DNA from: Accumulibacter sp.
GTDB taxonomy: Bacteria; Pseudomonadota; Gammaproteobacteria; Burkholderiales; Rhodocyclaceae
Length of the DNA: 7,641 nt
NCBI GenBank assembly: GCA_031274075.1
Contig: JAISQQ010000078.1
Span: 1-7,641, forward strand
Reading direction: 5' to 3'
Below, piece by piece: positions 1 to 6,147 of this stretch; position 1 is the stretch's first letter, and every line of letters starts with the position of its first letter. The translations under genes and the position numbers were made by a program. The notes under the pieces were generated by a model. The model had not been told where the DNA came from. It saw only the letters and a program-made list of their open reading frames with translations, and did not search any database.

Positions 1-495
1 GCCGATCGCGATCAGCAGGATGTCGCCCGCCACGCGCACGTAGCGATGCCCGCGCGGCGGCGGCGGCAACTCGACGAGCAGGGGCGCGGGCACGTCGTAG
101 AAAATCACGTTGCGCGGCACCGCCCGTCCCCGTGTCCAGGCGCGCGCGCCGGGGCGCGCACACACGTTGCCGCGGCGGCTGAGTCCGGGCGGACAAGCGC
201 CCCGGACATAGGTGCGCCGGAAGTAGTCATGGGCAAAGCCGCGGTGACGATCATCGAAATGAACGGCTGGCGGCGGCGCGCGGCGCCTGTCGCTGCGCGG
301 CGGTGGAGGCGGCGGACGGCGCGAGGGCGGCGCATGCTGCGCGCGCGGCGGCGGCGCGGCGCGTTGAGCCGAGGGTTGATGGCTGCGGTCGTTCTTGCCA
401 GGGCCGGGAGGCGCGGCAAGGGCCGAGGTGCCGGCGAAGGTGCCGGCGGCCAGCAGGGCGATCAGCCCGGCGCGTGAAATCAGGCGATGTTTCAT
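1..495 (-). CDS. RcnB-like exported protein (3' end cut by window edge)
   Basis: The frame is open from an ATG at 495 to the left edge, giving 165 residues without a stop. AGGGAG sits about 7 bases before the ATG and supports this start. Residues 1-28 form a signal peptide (MKHRLISRAG, a hydrophobic core, then SALA before APPGPG). Residues 30-76 are a proline/arginine/glutamine-rich low-complexity linker with six prolines in a row at 61-66. Residues 101-165 match the conserved end of RcnB-like proteins: CPPGL (C101), a second cysteine at 112, a PRNVIFYDVP segment, then LPPPPRGHRYVRVAGDILLI. Family members usually run only another 10-20 residues, so little should be missing. RcnB itself is a periplasmic protein needed for nickel/cobalt homeostasis in E. 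coli. Many betaproteobacterial relatives share only the fold and their role is unknown, so a metal function is not claimed here. It is separated from the neighbouring gene by about 580 bases and is probably transcribed alone. Confidence 0.85.
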   Translation of the reverse strand, partial: MKHRLISRAGLIALLAAGTFAGTSALAAPPGPGKNDRSHQPSAQRAAPPPRAQHAPPSRRPPPPPPRSDRRRAPPPAVHFDDRHRGFAHDYFRRTYVRGACPPGLSRRGNVCARPGARAWTRGRAVPRNVIFYDVPAPLLVELPPPPRGHRYVRVAGDILLIAIG

Positions 496-566
496 GGTGG
501 TTCTCCCTGGTTGTGAGGCTCGCGTGGCGACGGCTTGGGACGGCGAGCGGGGTTGAAAACGGCGCC

Positions 567-572
567 ATCATA
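567..572 (-). promoter_or_regulatory. Possible -10 element for the RcnB-like gene
   Basis: On the minus strand the sequence reads GCGCTATGATGGCGCC. TATGAT is one mismatch from the sigma-70 -10 consensus and lies about 72 bases before the ATG at 495. I find no convincing -35 hexamer at 16-18 bases spacing, so this is a weak call resting on the -10 match and position alone. Confidence 0.25.
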
Positions 573-920
573 GCGCGCCCGTCCGGAAAGTGCTTTGTCG
601 TGGATGTAACAAGTGTACGTATTTGTAGGAATGGGTGGCGGTTCGGCTTGAAGCGAGTCCGAATGCGCCGCCCTGGGCGAAACGGAAGGTCTTTGGACAG
701 CGAGCGATTCGTCACCTGGGTCTGTCCGGATTTTGTAAAAGTGTTGGCGGGCGGCCTCACCCTCGGCCCCAGGCAATCGCCTATCTCCATGATGACCCCC
801 GCCGGGCCGTCGATAGGTAAAAGTTGTTCAGTGGGCTTCATGAAACCCTATCCTCAAACGCTCGGCGACGCGGCCATTGATCGGATGCTCTAGGGCGATT
901 GCGTGAATGGTAAATTCAAG
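573..920. other. Noncoding intergenic stretch
   Basis: About 350 bases without a supported gene. Open frames cross it on both strands, but none has a good ribosome-binding site, a recognisable product or gene-like composition. The only structure I notice is a 6-bp inverted repeat, CCTATC at 780-785 and GATAGG at 812-817, with a 26-base loop, which is too weak to call functional. No riboswitch or RNA gene is recognised. Confidence 0.6.
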
Positions 921-970
921 CACGGTGGGCACGGTGGGCACGGTGGGCACGGTGGGCACGGTGGGCACGG
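921..970. repeat. 9-bp tandem repeat, 5.6 perfect copies
   Basis: The unit CACGGTGGG is repeated five times without mismatch (921-965), followed by CACGG (966-970). It lies in the noncoding gap downstream of the orphan secreted gene, about 100 bases past its stop. Nine is a multiple of three, so the frame stays open and reads Cys-Pro-Pro repeats on the minus strand. That peptide is not supported as a real product. Short perfect arrays of this kind commonly change copy number by replication slippage, so the locus is a candidate variable-number repeat. Confidence 0.95.
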
Positions 971-1073
971 CGAAAAAATCTTTTGGTCACCGAACGAACG
1001 CCAGGAAAACCTGACGGCGAAACCAAGCCCAAGGCGTGGCGCATGAGTCATTCCGGTGTCAGGGCAAGCGGGC

Positions 1074-2294
1074 TTACCGTTTCTTCGCCGCGCCAGACTT
1101 TCGGATTTGCGCCACCGCGGCTTTACCATATTCGTTCAAAAACGGCCATAGTTCCTCGAAAGTGAAAACTTCGCGTCCCCCACACGATCCGTTTGAACGA
1201 GCCGGCACCTCGAAACGGATTCCACTATTGGAGAGTACGAGCTGGTATCTATATCTATCGCCGTACTCACTATCGCCGTACATATAATCATCAGGACTTA
1301 AATCAAAATCACCATAGCATTGCAAAAGATCATACTCTAGGTCATCTATCCAGATTCGATCATAGACGAACTTTGCCAAAGTACTTTGCGTAGATTCCTC
1401 GTCACCTTGAACGAACTCTTCCAAAGTACCTTGCGTAGATTCTTCGTCATCTTGAAACCATGAAAACAAATCCTCACGCTCCCCTATTTTGAGATTCCAT
1501 ATATACGTGCTATTCCAGACTCCAATCGGACGCATTGTTATACAAGTCGAATGATTACCTATCTGTAGCATAAGATAAGGCCCGATCACTGAAACATTGA
1601 CAGTCTGTATCCGTTCAAGATTATAATACCCCTCCAAAACAGAAGTCTGCCAGCACGAAAGTAGATCATCGAAATCTACTGGAGCAGTCTCTTGCAATTG
1701 CCGATTGATGGACTGGATGGCAAGGGTATCCCCTATGATTTCTATCGTCTCCATGCAACGGCGTCCTGTATCGCAAGGTTCCCCCGGCGTTTCGATGTTC
1801 ATGGAGACTTTCCGGTACTTGACGCCATTGATGACTTGCTCCGGACCCAACAGTGTTTTCGGCGAAGGTTTGATCGCCTCAAGATAGGCAGCGTTCCAGC
1901 ATCCGTCCGTATCCTTAACCGGCTCCCCGTTGAATTCCTTCACTTTAGCCAGCGTTATCGGCAGGGTCCGAGATTTGTCCGGACTCGTCCAGGCGCCGCT
2001 GACCGCGTCGGAATGTTGCTCGTCTAAGACCATGTGCCATTCGCCGTCGTTTTCTTTCCATTCAGTTCCGGTTCCTCCCGATCCGATGTCGGTAGACTTC
2101 AGAAAGATTGGACGCAAATAGCGTTGATAGTAGTAGTTACCCGTATCCTTTTGGTACCTTCCGGCGTTGAAACACGCCGTGATGGCTTGCGTCCCGATGG
2201 TTCCGGTCCAGACGCCGGACAAGGGGGGCTTCTCATCCGGGTTTGCCAGGGCAAGAATTGGAGCAAAGAGAAGGAGCAAAAGGCTGTATTTCAT
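1074..2294 (-). CDS. Unrecognised secreted cysteine-rich protein (406 aa)
   Basis: The start at ATG 2294 is supported by AGGTGA about 5 bases upstream and by an immediate signal peptide (MKYSLLLLLFAPILALA, likely cut after A17). The stop is TAA at 1074-1076. I do not recognise the family. After the signal comes SGVWTGTIGTQAITACF (26-42), which looks like the first strands of a small beta-rich domain, then a tyrosine-rich segment (YYYQRYLRPI, 54-63). The mature part has eight cysteines (41, 132, 174, 180, 214, 251, 326, 371), enough for four disulfides if it is periplasmic or secreted. Residues 278-310 carry a 15-residue tandem duplication rich in Asp/Glu. The C-terminus (FTFEELWPFLNEYG, then a basic tail ending AAKKR) has no membrane anchor. 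Base composition is unlike the neighbours: the 60 bases at 1261-1320 contain only 23 G/C, while the flanking operon is clearly GC-rich. AT-ending codons such as ATA, TTA and AGA are frequent. This suggests acquisition or relaxed evolution. It stands alone between repeat patches. Confidence 0.85.
   Translation of the reverse strand: MKYSLLLLLFAPILALANPDEKPPLSGVWTGTIGTQAITACFNAGRYQKDTGNYYYQRYLRPIFLKSTDIGSGGTGTEWKENDGEWHMVLDEQHSDAVSGAWTSPDKSRTLPITLAKVKEFNGEPVKDTDGCWNAAYLEAIKPSPKTLLGPEQVINGVKYRKVSMNIETPGEPCDTGRRCMETIEIIGDTLAIQSINRQLQETAPVDFDDLLSCWQTSVLEGYYNLERIQTVNVSVIGPYLMLQIGNHSTCITMRPIGVWNSTYIWNLKIGEREDLFSWFQDDEESTQGTLEEFVQGDEESTQSTLAKFVYDRIWIDDLEYDLLQCYGDFDLSPDDYMYGDSEYGDRYRYQLVLSNSGIRFEVPARSNGSCGGREVFTFEELWPFLNEYGKAAVAQIRKSGAAKKR
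1367..1456 (-). repeat. 45-bp in-frame tandem duplication inside the orphan gene
   Basis: Two consecutive 45-base copies, 1367-1411 and 1412-1456, each begin CGAAC on the plus strand and share the core GCGTAGATTC. They encode two versions of a 15-residue unit with core DEESTQ-(G/S)-TL-x-x-FV, at about residues 282-310 of the 406-aa protein. A handful of base differences show that the duplication is not brand new. It keeps the frame, so the protein tolerates extra length here, probably in an exposed acidic loop. Confidence 0.88.
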
Positions 2295-2354
2295 ATTTTC
2301 ACCTGTTTTGTATCCAGAAGTGGTTTTTCGCCGCGCCCGCCGTGGCCAATGGTC

Positions 2355-2360
2355 ATTTTA
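2355..2360 (-). promoter_or_regulatory. Possible -10 element for the orphan secreted gene
   Basis: On the minus strand GGTAAAATGACC contains TAAAAT, one mismatch from TATAAT, about 60 bases before the ATG at 2294. No good -35 box is visible at normal spacing. The call rests on the AT-rich hexamer standing out in GC-rich surroundings and on its distance from the start codon. Confidence 0.25.
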
Positions 2361-2467
2361 CCGTATCCGTCGCGCTTGGACGTTCGCCAGACTCACTGTT
2401 TCAGGCTAATCGCATGCATGCAAATTCATTGCAAGAGGCGACGCGGGAGCGAGAAAAGCTTTTGTGG

Positions 2468-2484
2468 GGCGGATGCAATCCGCC
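2468..2484. repeat. Perfect hairpin, GGCGGAT-GCA-ATCCGCC
   Basis: A 7-bp perfect inverted repeat with a 3-base loop, flanked by GTGG on the left and GGTCCTAC on the right. The layout resembles REP-type elements with a GGCGGAT/ATCCGCC core seen dispersed in many proteobacterial genomes. No T-run follows on either strand, so it is not a classic terminator. Confidence 0.7.
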
Positions 2485-2497
2485 GGTCCTACCCTTC

Positions 2498-2514
2498 CGA
2501 AGGCGAAGCCTTCG
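2498..2514. repeat. Perfect hairpin, CGAAGGC-GAA-GCCTTCG
   Basis: A 7-bp perfect stem with a 3-base loop, 13 bases to the right of the previous hairpin. The regular packing of hairpins here suggests parts of a composite REP-like element rather than independent regulatory sites. No U-tract follows. Confidence 0.65.
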
Positions 2515-2535
2515 CCAATCTTGAAAAAATGCGGT

Positions 2536-2566
2536 GCTTCGCGCCGAAGCCTACGATTGCGCGTAG
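2536..2566. repeat. Two adjacent short hairpins
   Basis: GCTTCG-CGC-CGAAGC (2536-2550) is followed directly by CTACG-ATTGCG-CGTAG (2551-2566). The stems are 6 and 5 bp, both perfect, and abut with no spacer. Each alone could arise by chance in GC-rich DNA. In series with the neighbouring hairpins they look like part of the same repeat patch. Confidence 0.5.
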
Positions 2567-2591
2567 TTCCCGATGACGCCCAATACTCCGT

Positions 2592-2660
2592 CGTCCCGGC
2601 GAAGGCCGGGACCCAGGTTCGTTCATCAAATTTCTGGATTCCGGCTTGCGCCGGAATGAC
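2592..2660. repeat. Paired-hairpin repeat element (small MITE/REP-like, about 70 bp)
   Basis: Two perfect 8-bp hairpins, GTCCCGGC-GAAG-GCCGGGAC (2593-2612) and ATTCCGGC-TTGC-GCCGGAAT (2638-2657), are arranged as imperfect inverted copies of each other. The left arm, ending CCCAG, matches the reverse complement of the right arm, which begins CTGG. This is the widespread bacterial intergenic repeat often seen as 'GTCATTCC...CTGGATTCC' pairs and related in form to Neisseria dRS3-type repeats. It is noncoding and carries no transposase, so any movement would need an enzyme supplied in trans. It lies 61 bases past the stop of the response regulator gene and could stabilise or end that transcript, although no U-tract follows. 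Confidence 0.85.
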
Positions 2661-2720
2661 AAGGCAAGAGAAACGGTCTGCGCTAAAACACAAACGCTCC
2701 AAACGCCTTTCCCGCGATCA

Positions 2721-3980
2721 TTATTCCCCCTCGTCCAGCCGCCGCCCCAGATTGAGGCCCAGTTGCTTGAGCTTGCGGTAGAGATGCGTGCGCTCGAGTC
2801 CGGTTTTCTCGGCCACGCGCGTCATGTTGCCGCGTTCGTTCTTCAGGTGATACTCGAAATACTGGCGCTCGAAGGCTTCGCGCGCTTCGCGCAGGGACTG
2901 GTTGAACAGGGGCATCGGCGAGACGATGCGCGGCGCGTCGTCGGCGTCGCGGACCAGGACGTTTTCGACGTCTTCGACGGTGATTTCGTCTTCCAGCGCG
3001 GCGATCGCCAGGTTCTTGACCGCCGCCAGCAATTCCATCCATTCGCCCCGCCAGTGATGCAGGCGCAGGGCGTTCAGGGCCGCCGTGGAAAACCGCCGCG
3101 GCTCCATGCCGTGGCGCTCGACCAGGTGCGACAGGACCAGCGCGGCGATCTCGGGAACCTCGTCGACGTGCCCGGACAGTTGCGGCAGCGCGACCCAGAC
3201 GTCGCCCAGGCGGGCGAGCAGCGCCGGGTCCCAGCCGGCCTCGACCAGCGTGCTCATGGGCCGCGGCATGGCCACCACCAGGCGCAGGTTGTATTTTTCG
3301 AGGCGCTCCAGGGCGAACGCCAGGTTTTTTTGCTGCAGGCGGCCGAAGAGCATCAGGTCGGCGACGAACAACATGCCGCCGGCCGCGTTTTCCAGCATTT
3401 CCTGGGTGAGCGGCGCGCTCGACGCCGACAGGTCGATCCACGAGGTCTTCGGCGCCTGCAGGGTGCGCGCGCAAATCTCGGCGATGCTGCCGGTGGCGCT
3501 CCTGAGCAGCAACACGCGCGTATTGGCGGTGGCCTGTTCCAGGCGCTTCTTCAGGTCCTTGAGCAGCGGCGAACGCGCGAAGGCGTCGAGCGTCAGCGGC
3601 GGCCTGGACGAAGGCATCTCGTATTTCAGGGCTTTCTTGACCGTCTGCAAAAGTTTCTGCAAGGCGATCGGCTTTTCCAGGAAATCGACCGCGCCGACCC
3701 GCGTCGCCTCGACCGCCGAATCGATCGTTCCGTGCCCCGACATCATCACTACCGGCATGGTCAGCAGATTGGCCGACGACCATTCCTTGAGCAGCGATAT
3801 GCCGTCCGTATCCGGCATCCAGATGTCCAGCAACACCAGGTCCGGCCGCTTTTCGCCGCGCGCCTTGCGCGCCGCCGCGGCGTTCTCGGCCAGGGCGACG
3901 CTATGTCCTTCGTCGGTCAGGATTTCCGAAAGCAACTCGCGGATGCCCATTTCGTCGTCGACGACCAGTATTTGCGCCAT
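2721..3980 (-). CDS. ntrX: NtrX-like response regulator with degenerate AAA+ domain
   Basis: A 419-aa cytoplasmic regulator. The start at ATG 3980 gives MAQILVVDDE, the normal beginning of a receiver domain, with GGAAGA about 8 bases upstream; it begins one base after the kinase stop. The receiver domain (1-119) is intact: D8/D9 acidic pocket, phospho-acceptor D52 in LLDIWMPD, S81 and K103. Residues 125-340 align in order with a sigma-54 activator AAA+ domain, but the key motifs are gone. The Walker A position reads LLLRSATGSIAEICARTL with no GxxGxGK. The GAFTGA loop is missing, and the Walker B region reads GGMLFVADLM instead of GTLFLDE. GNVREL has become GEWMEL. Residues 360-415 are a Fis-type helix-turn-helix (NMTRVAEKTGLERTHLYRKL) typical of NtrX. 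It should therefore bind DNA under NtrY control but not hydrolyse ATP or remodel sigma-54 polymerase. Last gene of the unit in this window. Confidence 0.92.
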   Translation of the reverse strand: MAQILVVDDEMGIRELLSEILTDEGHSVALAENAAAARKARGEKRPDLVLLDIWMPDTDGISLLKEWSSANLLTMPVVMMSGHGTIDSAVEATRVGAVDFLEKPIALQKLLQTVKKALKYEMPSSRPPLTLDAFARSPLLKDLKKRLEQATANTRVLLLRSATGSIAEICARTLQAPKTSWIDLSASSAPLTQEMLENAAGGMLFVADLMLFGRLQQKNLAFALERLEKYNLRLVVAMPRPMSTLVEAGWDPALLARLGDVWVALPQLSGHVDEVPEIAALVLSHLVERHGMEPRRFSTAALNALRLHHWRGEWMELLAAVKNLAIAALEDEITVEDVENVLVRDADDAPRIVSPMPLFNQSLREAREAFERQYFEYHLKNERGNMTRVAEKTGLERTHLYRKLKQLGLNLGRRLDEGE

Positions 3981-3981
3981 G

Positions 3982-6147
3982 TCAATTCTCTTCCGATGTT
4001 TCCTCGATACGCGATCGCGTCTCCCGTTCCTGCGCCATTGCCTGCGCCAATGGCAGCCGCAGGCTGACCTCGGCGCCTCCCGCGGGACGGTTGCCGATGC
4101 GAATCCGCCCGTGGTGCTCGTCAACGATTTTCTTGACGATCGCCAGGCCCAGGCCGGTGCCGCCGGCCTTGGTGGTCACGTAAGGCTCGAAGACCCGGCC
4201 CATCAATTCCTTCGGGAAGCCCGGCCCGGCGTCGGTCACGGTGAATTCGGCCGTGTCGCCCGCCCGCCGCGTGCCCAAGCGAATCGACGGGCTTGCCGCG
4301 GCGGCCTGCGCGTCTTCGGCGTTGCGCAGCAGGTTGTGGATGATCTGCCGCAACTGCGTGGCGTCGCCCAGGATCGGCGGCAAGTCCGCGTCGAGTTCGA
4401 GCGCGATCTCGGCCAGCGAGGTTTCGTACAGGCCCAGCACCTCGCGGATCAGCGCGTTGAGGTCGAGCGCGGCCAGCGCCGGCGGCGGCAGGCGGGCGTA
4501 GTCGGAAAACTCGTTGACCATGCGTTTCATGGCCTGCACCTGGTTGATGATCGTCTGCGTCGAGCGCCCGAGCATCTCGGCGTCGCCCTGGCCCAGTTTG
4601 TCGGCCAGCTTGAATTGCAGGCGTTCGGCGGAAAGCTGGATGGGCGTCAGCGGGTTCTTGATCTCGTGCGCCAGGCGCCGCGCCACCTCGCCCCAGGCGG
4701 CGCTGCGCTGGGCGGCCACCAACTGCGTCACGTCGTCGAAGACCACGACGAAGCCGCCGCCGGTCGCTTCCGGAAGCTGCGTGCCGCGCAGCGACAGGAT
4801 TTGCGGCGAACCGCCCGGCCTCGAAAGCTCGATCTGCTGCTGCCATTCCCTGCGCCCGTGCCCGGTGAACGCCTGGCGAATCACCTGCCCCAGGACCTGC
4901 TGCCGCGTCCAGGCGTCGACGGCCTCGCCGACAAGCCCGGCGAACGGGTCGTCGAGGATCGTCTGCGCGCCGTCGTTGACCGTGCGCAGGCGGAACTTCC
5001 GGTCGAGCACCAGCACCCCGGCGGACAGCTTGGCCAGGATCGATTCGAGGTAGGCGCGCGCCGATTCGAGTTCGGCGCGGTGCCGTTCGGTGTCGCGCCG
5101 CGCCTCGTCGAGCTGCCGCGTCATGCGGTTGAAGGATTGGGTCAGGACGCCCAGTTCGTCGTGACTGTCGATCGCCTGGCGCGGCGTGAAGTCGCCCGCG
5201 GCGACCGCCTGCGTGCCTTCGGCCAGGATCGACAGCGGCGCGGACAGCCGCCGCGCCATGACGAACGCCAGGGCAATGGCGGTAAACAAGGCGAGCAGCA
5301 GCGTCAGCGTCAGGGTCATGGCGTAGATGCGCGTCAGCCCCTGCCGTCCGAGCGAAAGCTCCTGGTAGTCGCGATAGACGTCCTGCACCCGCTCGGCGTT
5401 GAGCGTGAGATTGCCCGGCACTGGCTGAGTCAGTTGCAGGATGCGCGTCTCCACGCCCAGCCCAGGGGGAACGACCGGCGAGAGCACGCGCAGCACCAGG
5501 TCCCGGCCGTCGACGCTTTCGATTTCGCGGTATCCGCGTCCGGCGCGCGCCTGGCGCAGCGTTTCGGGCGTCGGCGTCGGCGGCAGGATGACCGACAGGT
5601 CGCTGGTCGCCGTAGCCAGCAACTGTCCCGAGGTGGAAAACAGCGCGACGTACTGCGCGCCGCTCTGTTCGCGCAGGCGCGAGAGCGCGGCGCGCCACTG
5701 CGGCTCCGGCAGTTCGCCGAGTTCCAGCGCCAGCGCGCGTCCCTTTTCGGAAAGATCGTCGAGCAGGGAATCGAGCGCGCTGCGGCCCAGGTTGAGGCCG
5801 GACTCGAGCGCGTTTTCGACGCGCACGTCGAACCAGGTTTCGATGCTCTTGGTGACGAATTGCACCGAGACGGCGTAGATCAACACCCCCGGCAGCACGG
5901 CCATCAGCCCGAAGACCAGCAGCAGCCGGAGCTTCAGGCGCGAACCGAAGAGCTTCGCCCGGTGTTCCCGCCACAGGAGGCGCACCTGCCAGACGATCAG
6001 CGCGAACAGCGCCAGCGCGACGATCGCGTTGAGGCCGAGCAGCCAGGGGTAGTGCTTGGCGAAGAGCGCGGTGTTGGCGCTGGCCGAGGCCAGCAGAAAG
6101 AGCAGGATGCCGCCGAACGACGAGGCGATGACGACCAGGATCTTCAT
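3982..6147 (-). CDS. ntrY: NtrY-type membrane sensor histidine kinase
   Basis: A 721-aa kinase that should phosphorylate the response regulator encoded next. The start at ATG 6147 gives MKILVVIASSFGG, has AGGAGG 10 bases upstream, and overlaps the preceding stop as ATGA. Membrane helices lie at about 5-25, 36-55, 75-97 and 276-297. The stretch between helices 3 and 4 (about 98-275) is the predicted periplasmic sensing region. A HAMP linker follows (about 297-350), then a PAS domain (about 363-475). The HisKA H-box is HEIKNPLTPIQLSAERL with H494. The ATPase domain has N-box NLLRNAEDAQ (605-614), G1 DAGPGFP (639-645) and G2 GGTGLGLAI (662-670). All catalytic motifs are present. The layout matches NtrY, a kinase linked in other proteobacteria to nitrogen metabolism, redox response or envelope functions. 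The signal sensed here cannot be told from sequence. Confidence 0.95.
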   Translation of the reverse strand: MKILVVIASSFGGILLFLLASASANTALFAKHYPWLLGLNAIVALALFALIVWQVRLLWREHRAKLFGSRLKLRLLLVFGLMAVLPGVLIYAVSVQFVTKSIETWFDVRVENALESGLNLGRSALDSLLDDLSEKGRALALELGELPEPQWRAALSRLREQSGAQYVALFSTSGQLLATATSDLSVILPPTPTPETLRQARAGRGYREIESVDGRDLVLRVLSPVVPPGLGVETRILQLTQPVPGNLTLNAERVQDVYRDYQELSLGRQGLTRIYAMTLTLTLLLALFTAIALAFVMARRLSAPLSILAEGTQAVAAGDFTPRQAIDSHDELGVLTQSFNRMTRQLDEARRDTERHRAELESARAYLESILAKLSAGVLVLDRKFRLRTVNDGAQTILDDPFAGLVGEAVDAWTRQQVLGQVIRQAFTGHGRREWQQQIELSRPGGSPQILSLRGTQLPEATGGGFVVVFDDVTQLVAAQRSAAWGEVARRLAHEIKNPLTPIQLSAERLQFKLADKLGQGDAEMLGRSTQTIINQVQAMKRMVNEFSDYARLPPPALAALDLNALIREVLGLYETSLAEIALELDADLPPILGDATQLRQIIHNLLRNAEDAQAAAASPSIRLGTRRAGDTAEFTVTDAGPGFPKELMGRVFEPYVTTKAGGTGLGLAIVKKIVDEHHGRIRIGNRPAGGAEVSLRLPLAQAMAQERETRSRIEETSEEN

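Larger units (their letters stand above)
2295..2720. other. Noncoding hairpin-rich intergenic region
   Basis: This separates the orphan secreted gene (start at 2294) from the end of the regulator gene (stop at 2721). Besides the hairpins listed separately it holds two 10-bp palindromes, GCATGCATGC (2412-2421) and AAAAGCTTTT (2454-2463). Open frames through it yield peptides such as VIPAQAGIQ and FWIPACAGMT, which are known translation artefacts of the paired-hairpin repeat and not proteins. Confidence 0.75.

Noticed and set aside
840..893. 17-codon plus-strand frame beginning MKPYPQTLGD
   Set aside because: No Shine-Dalgarno sequence before it, no conserved neighbour and too short to judge.
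496..920. Riboswitch or small RNA gene in the gap upstream of the RcnB-like gene
   Set aside because: No known riboswitch core or extended helix was found by eye. The only inverted repeat is 6 bp with a 26-base loop.
971..1019. Terminator for the orphan gene: imperfect stem with CAGG-TTTT-CCTG core (about 999-1019) and a T-run on the minus strand near 973-978
   Set aside because: The stem is interrupted and about 20 bases separate it from the T-run, so it does not fit an intrinsic terminator.
890..1129. Minus-strand 79-codon frame with a Cys-Pro-Pro repeat
   Set aside because: The repeat peptide is just the 9-bp array translated. The frame has no ribosome-binding site and overlaps the end of the orphan gene.
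2593..2657. The paired hairpins as an intrinsic terminator of the ntrX-like gene
   Set aside because: Neither stem is followed by a U-tract on the transcribed strand. The symmetry fits a dispersed repeat better, although transcript stabilisation remains possible.
2406..2702. Minus-strand open frame of 98 codons across the hairpin region, and a plus-strand partner at 2464-2781
   Set aside because: The peptides contain VIPAQAGIQ / PACAGMT strings, the well-known translation of paired-hairpin intergenic repeats. No ribosome-binding site or conserved product.
2646..4067. Plus-strand open frame of 473 codons opposite the response regulator
   Set aside because: Antisense shadow of the ntrX-like gene; its sequence is Gln/Arg/His-rich without any recognisable domain.
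3981..4124. Possible 48-residue N-terminal extension of the response regulator from an ATG at 4124
   Set aside because: The extension lies wholly inside the kinase gene, is arginine-rich, and precedes a standard receiver start MAQILVVDDE with its own Shine-Dalgarno.
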